Source: Flavivirga aquatica
GTDB lineage: Bacteria; Bacteroidota; Bacteroidia; Flavobacteriales; Flavobacteriaceae
Direction of reading: 5' to 3'
NCBI RefSeq assembly: GCF_001747085.1
Contig: NZ_MDJD01000007.1
Coordinates: 496,001-560,000, forward strand
Length of the DNA: 64,000 nucleotides
The position numbers and the translations under genes were made by a program. The notes under the pieces were generated by a model. It had not been told where the DNA came from. It did not search any database and saw nothing but the letters and a program-made list of their open reading frames with translations. Shown one piece after another: positions 61,180 to 64,000 of the stretch. Numbering within the stretch: position 1 is the stretch's first letter; each line of letters begins with the position of its first letter.

Positions 61180-61767
61180 ATGAATAAAAATAGTAAACAA
61201 GGTAAACTCATCGTTTTTTCAGCGCCATCTGGATCTGGAAAAACTACCATTGTAAGACATTTGCTAGGTATAGACAATTTAAACTTAGAATTCTCAATAT
61301 CTGCAGCATCAAGGACAAAACGAGGCACAGAAGTAGACGGAAAAGATTATTATTTCTTATCTGCCGATGAATTCAAAAATAAAATTAAAAACAGTGAGTT
61401 TTTAGAATGGGAAGAAGTCTATCGTGATAATTTTTATGGGACTTTAAAAACTGAAGTTGAGCGTATTTGGGCTAAAGGAAAAAATGTAATTTTTGACATA
61501 GATGTTTCTGGTGGTTTACGTATAAAAAGAAAATTCCCAGATCAAACTTTAGCTGTTTTTGTAAAACCTCCTAGTGTGGATGAATTAAAAATTCGTTTAA
61601 AAAAACGCAAAACTGAAAGTGAAGACAAAATTAATATGCGTGTTGCAAAAGCTTCTGCAGAATTAGCTACAGCGCCTTTATTTGATGTTATCGTTATAAA
61701 TGATGAATTAGACAAAGCATTAGTCGAAGCCGAAAAACTTGTTAGTAATTTTGTAAATTCTATATAG
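61180..61767 (+). CDS. gmk: Guanylate kinase
   Basis: 195 residues. P-loop is VFSAPSGSGKTTIVRHLL. FSISAASRTKRGTEVDGKDYYF is the GMP-binding region, with EWEEVYRDNFYGT following. FDIDVSGGLRIKRKFPDQ and VFVKPPSVDELKIRLKKR complete the core. It phosphorylates GMP to GDP in the cytoplasm. It ends 6 bases before nadD. Confidence 0.97.
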   Translation: MNKNSKQGKLIVFSAPSGSGKTTIVRHLLGIDNLNLEFSISAASRTKRGTEVDGKDYYFLSADEFKNKIKNSEFLEWEEVYRDNFYGTLKTEVERIWAKGKNVIFDIDVSGGLRIKRKFPDQTLAVFVKPPSVDELKIRLKKRKTESEDKINMRVAKASAELATAPLFDVIVINDELDKALVEAEKLVSNFVNSI

Positions 61768-61773
61768 CGACTA

Positions 61774-62352
61774 ATGAAAATAGGTTTATATTTTGGTTCT
61801 TTTAATCCCATACACATTGGACATTTAGTTATTGCCAATCATATTGCAGAACATAGTGATTTAGATCAAGTGTGGTTTGTTGTAACACCTCATAGTCCTT
61901 TTAAAAAGAAAAGTACCTTATTAGACAATTACCAACGATTAGAAATGGTGCATCTTGCCACCAAAGATTATATTAAATTAGAACCTAGCAATATTGAGTT
62001 CAACCTACCTCAACCTAATTACACCATAAACACCTTAGTTTATTTACAAGAAAAATATCCAAAAAATGAATTTGCTTTAATTATGGGTGGGGATAATTTA
62101 AAAGGGTTCCATAAATGGAAAAATTATGAACTCATTCTTGAAAACCATCATATTTACGTATATCCTAGAGTTTCAAAAAACAAAATAGAAACACAATTTG
62201 AGGAGCACAAAAAAATACATACTATAGATGCCCCAATCATGGAATTATCTTCCACATTTATTCGTAAAAGCATTAAAACAGGAAAAAACGTTAAGCCTAT
62301 GTTACCTCAAAATGTATGGGAGTATATAGATGAAATGAATTTTTACAAATAA
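61774..62352 (+). CDS. nadD: Nicotinate-nucleotide adenylyltransferase
   Basis: 192 residues. IGLYFGSFNPIHIGHLVIAN carries the (H/T)xGH nucleotidyltransferase motif. VTPHSPFKKKSTLLDNYQRL is the substrate-binding loop, IMGGDNLKGFHKWKNY the central motif, and SSTFIRKSIKTG the ISSTxIR signature. It makes deamido-NAD from nicotinate mononucleotide and ATP. It is the last gene of the yicC-gmk-nadD set, followed by a terminator. Confidence 0.96.
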   Translation: MKIGLYFGSFNPIHIGHLVIANHIAEHSDLDQVWFVVTPHSPFKKKSTLLDNYQRLEMVHLATKDYIKLEPSNIEFNLPQPNYTINTLVYLQEKYPKNEFALIMGGDNLKGFHKWKNYELILENHHIYVYPRVSKNKIETQFEEHKKIHTIDAPIMELSSTFIRKSIKTGKNVKPMLPQNVWEYIDEMNFYK

Positions 62353-62398
62353 GTTTTTTTCAGCTTTAATACCAATTTAACTATAAAACACAATTAAA

Positions 62399-62427
62399 AA
62401 AAGCCAACTCTATTCAAGTTGGCTTTT
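62399..62427 (+). terminator. Terminator after nadD
   Basis: AAAAGCCAACT / AGTTGGCTTTT stem with loop CTATTCA, 46 bases past the nadD stop. Confidence 0.8.
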
Positions 62428-62528
62428 ATAGAACAGAATGAACTATTTAATTAAGTTCTAGTCTTGAGGGGATTTGAATTTCAAATAAACACTTCATAGT
62501 AATATTGTTTATAAAACAATAACCTGGA

Positions 62529-62669
62529 TTAAAATTCAACTTCTATATCTATTATTGGTTCACCTAGTTTCTTATTAAGAGCTCTTTATTTTTTTACCGC
62601 TTGTAAAATGTAATCTTTAGATCTTTTTCCTTTTTCAAATATTTTAGTCCACGCATCTTTTAAATTCAT
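62529..62669 (-). pseudogene. Small ORF interrupted by an in-frame TAA
   Basis: From the ATG at 62669 the frame reads MNLKDAWTKIFEKGKRSKDY, then ILQAVKK, then TAA (62586-62588). The same frame continues RALNKKLGEPIIDIEVEF to a second TAA at 62529. The two parts together would be a 46-residue basic-then-acidic protein. The stop could be an AAA-to-TAA change in a decaying gene, or the 27-residue ORF could be the real product. It is the only coding-like sequence in the 530-base gap between nadD and the next lipoprotein gene. Confidence 0.3.
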
Positions 62670-62882
62670 TGTTATGTCTTTAATATAAAGGTTAATATTG
62701 ATACCTACATATAAGACACCAAGACATTTAATACGTCACATTTCCTTTCAAAATTAATCAAAAAAAGAAACCGATTAAAACTTAACACTTTAAACGGTTT
62801 CTTAACTAAATAACCAACCAAAATTCTTAGTGTCATTTAACTTAATTAGTTAAACTAACCTCACTTTATTTTATTCTCTAGA

Positions 62883-63818
62883 TTAAACCCTAGTACGCTC
62901 TCTTGGGTTATCTACTTTATTTTTTCTGTGCTTACGCTTTTTATTTCTTGAATTAGGTGCTTTTGCTTTTTTATCACCATTCTTTAAAAACTGTATATAC
63001 TCTCTTCCTATAAATCTATAAACTGTTTCAGAAGTTGGGTGATACAACTCTATCTCTCCATCATTAATAACGGTTAATTCAAAATGTTCATTGCTAAAAA
63101 AATCATAATCTAATGTTAAAATTTTTAAGTTCTCATTTCCATTTACATCGTTCACACCATAAACACCTGTATAATCCCATATTAAATTATTGATTACTGT
63201 CCCATTAACATCTTGTGAACTTCTAAATGTAGCATCATTACCTCCAGCTATAAATTGTAAATAGTTTTCATTATCAAATTCATTTATAGCACCAAATTCA
63301 CTAGTATATGTTTTTTCCCAAGCTTCATATTCCTGTAAGAAGTAATGTATATTATCATAAAACACAAAATCATAATCAAAATTACTACGCTGATACCCCT
63401 CTAAAAAATAAGACGTATCATTATTAGGATTATATAATTCAATAGTATTACTATCTATTTGAAAAACATCAAAAGTTTCAAAACCATCAATATCATGTTG
63501 AATATCCAAAACCATATCATAAACTTCATACTCACCAACATCAATACCAAAACCACCACCATTATCACCAATACCAACAATATTATTGTTTGCATGCAAT
63601 ACACCATTTCTAAACGATAAAGTAAATGCTCTTTGTAAAAACGCAGTTTCCCCAAAACCTTTAGTTGCATTAATATCTACATACCAAATCTCATTTGAAC
63701 CTAATAATTGATTTAACGAAATTGATGGTTCTTCATCTATATGATTCACTTCCGTATAACATGATGTAAATAATGTTGTTATTAATGTAAAGCTTAATAT
63801 TAATTTCAGAGTCTTCAT
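62883..63818 (-). CDS. Acidic lipoprotein of unknown function
   Basis: About 311 residues from MKTLKLILSFTLITTLFTSC (ATG 63818; another ATG two codons earlier). The mature part consists of two similar beta-rich halves, each ending with a phrase of the form IELYNPNNDTSYFLEGYQR / IELYHPTSETVYRFIGREY. This suggests an internal duplication of a lipocalin-like strand set. LLGSNEIWYVDINATKGFGE starts the first half. The C-terminal 35 residues are very basic (KKAKAPNSRNKKRKHRKNK). Its location is outer membrane or surface, and no family function is known. It is divergent from gpsA. Confidence 0.7.
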   Translation of the reverse strand: MKTLKLILSFTLITTLFTSCYTEVNHIDEEPSISLNQLLGSNEIWYVDINATKGFGETAFLQRAFTLSFRNGVLHANNNIVGIGDNGGGFGIDVGEYEVYDMVLDIQHDIDGFETFDVFQIDSNTIELYNPNNDTSYFLEGYQRSNFDYDFVFYDNIHYFLQEYEAWEKTYTSEFGAINEFDNENYLQFIAGGNDATFRSSQDVNGTVINNLIWDYTGVYGVNDVNGNENLKILTLDYDFFSNEHFELTVINDGEIELYHPTSETVYRFIGREYIQFLKNGDKKAKAPNSRNKKRKHRKNKVDNPRERTRV

Positions 63819-63919
63819 AATCAAATATTTTAGGGTTCGTTATTATTGAAGATTCAAAACACGTGCCAAAAAAGACATCATCAATATTTTGTTGATATAG
63901 CATTGATTAATATTTTATG

Positions 63920-63927
63920 TATTTTTG
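63920..63927 (+). promoter_or_regulatory. -7 element of gpsA
   Basis: TATTTTTG matches TAnnTTTG, 24 bases before the ATG at 63951. No -33 TTG was found at the preferred distance. Confidence 0.45.
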
Positions 63928-63950
63928 AAGCATCAAATGTTTTAACATCT

Positions 63951-64000
63951 ATGGATAAACCTTTAAAATACGCGGTTTTTGGAGCAGGAAGTTGGGCTAC
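63951..64000 (+). CDS. gpsA: Glycerol-3-phosphate dehydrogenase, N-terminal fragment (continues past window)
   Basis: Only 16 codons are visible: MDKPLKYAVFGAGSWAT. GAGSWAT is the GxGxxGxA-type NAD(P) Rossmann motif (GAGSWGTA) at the N-terminus of GpsA. The enzyme makes sn-glycerol 3-phosphate for phospholipids. The rest lies beyond the right edge. Confidence 0.75.
   Translation, partial: MDKPLKYAVFGAGSWA

Noticed and set aside
1-64000. CRISPR array, rRNA genes, IS transposases, phage structural genes
   Set aside because: None seen: no regularly spaced identical repeats, no rRNA-like sequence, and no transposase or phage morphogenesis proteins in any frame I read.

Overview
The window is an AT-rich chromosomal segment, roughly two thirds A+T by eye, from a member of the Bacteroidota, almost certainly a marine-type Flavobacteriaceae. 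The evidence is: a SusC/SusD pair; secreted proteins ending in type IX secretion (T9SS) sorting domains; promoters of the TAnnTTTG type; DUF4286, DUF6428 and HTTM proteins; and the order yicC-gmk-nadD. I cannot name the genus.

Layout. 1-2584: a secreted GH42-like glycosidase cut by the left edge. 3030-7339: a phosphate block with a PiT transporter and a phosphate-type porin. A divergent MORN-type secreted protein follows, and three sites with 11-bp-spaced AATGTTA repeats look like Pho boxes. 7432-8892: an ars-type operon (arsR, DUF6428, arsC) with an ArsR-like operator but no recognisable arsenite exporter. 8944-11574: small accessory genes (Tic20/DUF4870-like, TSUP permease, two VOC proteins, DUF1801). 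11791-21909: mostly housekeeping (2-hydroxyacid dehydrogenase, mgtE, rsmA, DUF4286, TPR protein, serS, HTTM protein, ribF), with a multiply frameshifted GNAT pseudogene and a structured intergenic repeat after mgtE. 21998-28192: two tandem, paralogous, T9SS-secreted metallopeptidases. 28449-31566: isochorismatase-like hydrolase, pth, the L25 gene, prs and tRNA-Leu(CAA).

31878-49801 is a carbohydrate-uptake locus. It holds a broken SMP-30/gluconolactonase gene, a GPH-family sugar symporter with an extra periplasmic insertion, a GH3 beta-glucosidase and an AraC regulator. These are followed by susC, susD and two very large FG-GAP/ASPIC-UnbV lipoproteins. With only one glycosidase, the substrate is more likely a short beta-linked glycoside than a complex polysaccharide (inference).

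50554-58839 is the most unusual part. A long, heavily folded leader precedes a 50-residue lipoprotein, a TPR sensor kinase and a response regulator. Next comes a dense run of twelve mostly small genes: DUF1508, GIY-YIG-like, DUF4177, YidD-like, a GPKGG-motif lipoprotein, DUF4236, a 55-residue basic membrane peptide, TerB-like, a coiled-coil membrane protein, a VWA-like lipoprotein, a secreted SNase and an Ada-type Cys protein. The first two genes of this run sit behind two copies of the same ~77-nt leader. This is my best candidate for an undescribed system, possibly an envelope stress or nucleic-acid-related island.

59001-64000: a lipoprotein formylglycine-generating-enzyme homologue with both catalytic cysteines, then yicC-gmk-nadD, a small ORF interrupted by an in-frame stop, an acidic lipoprotein of unknown role, and the first codons of gpsA at the right edge.
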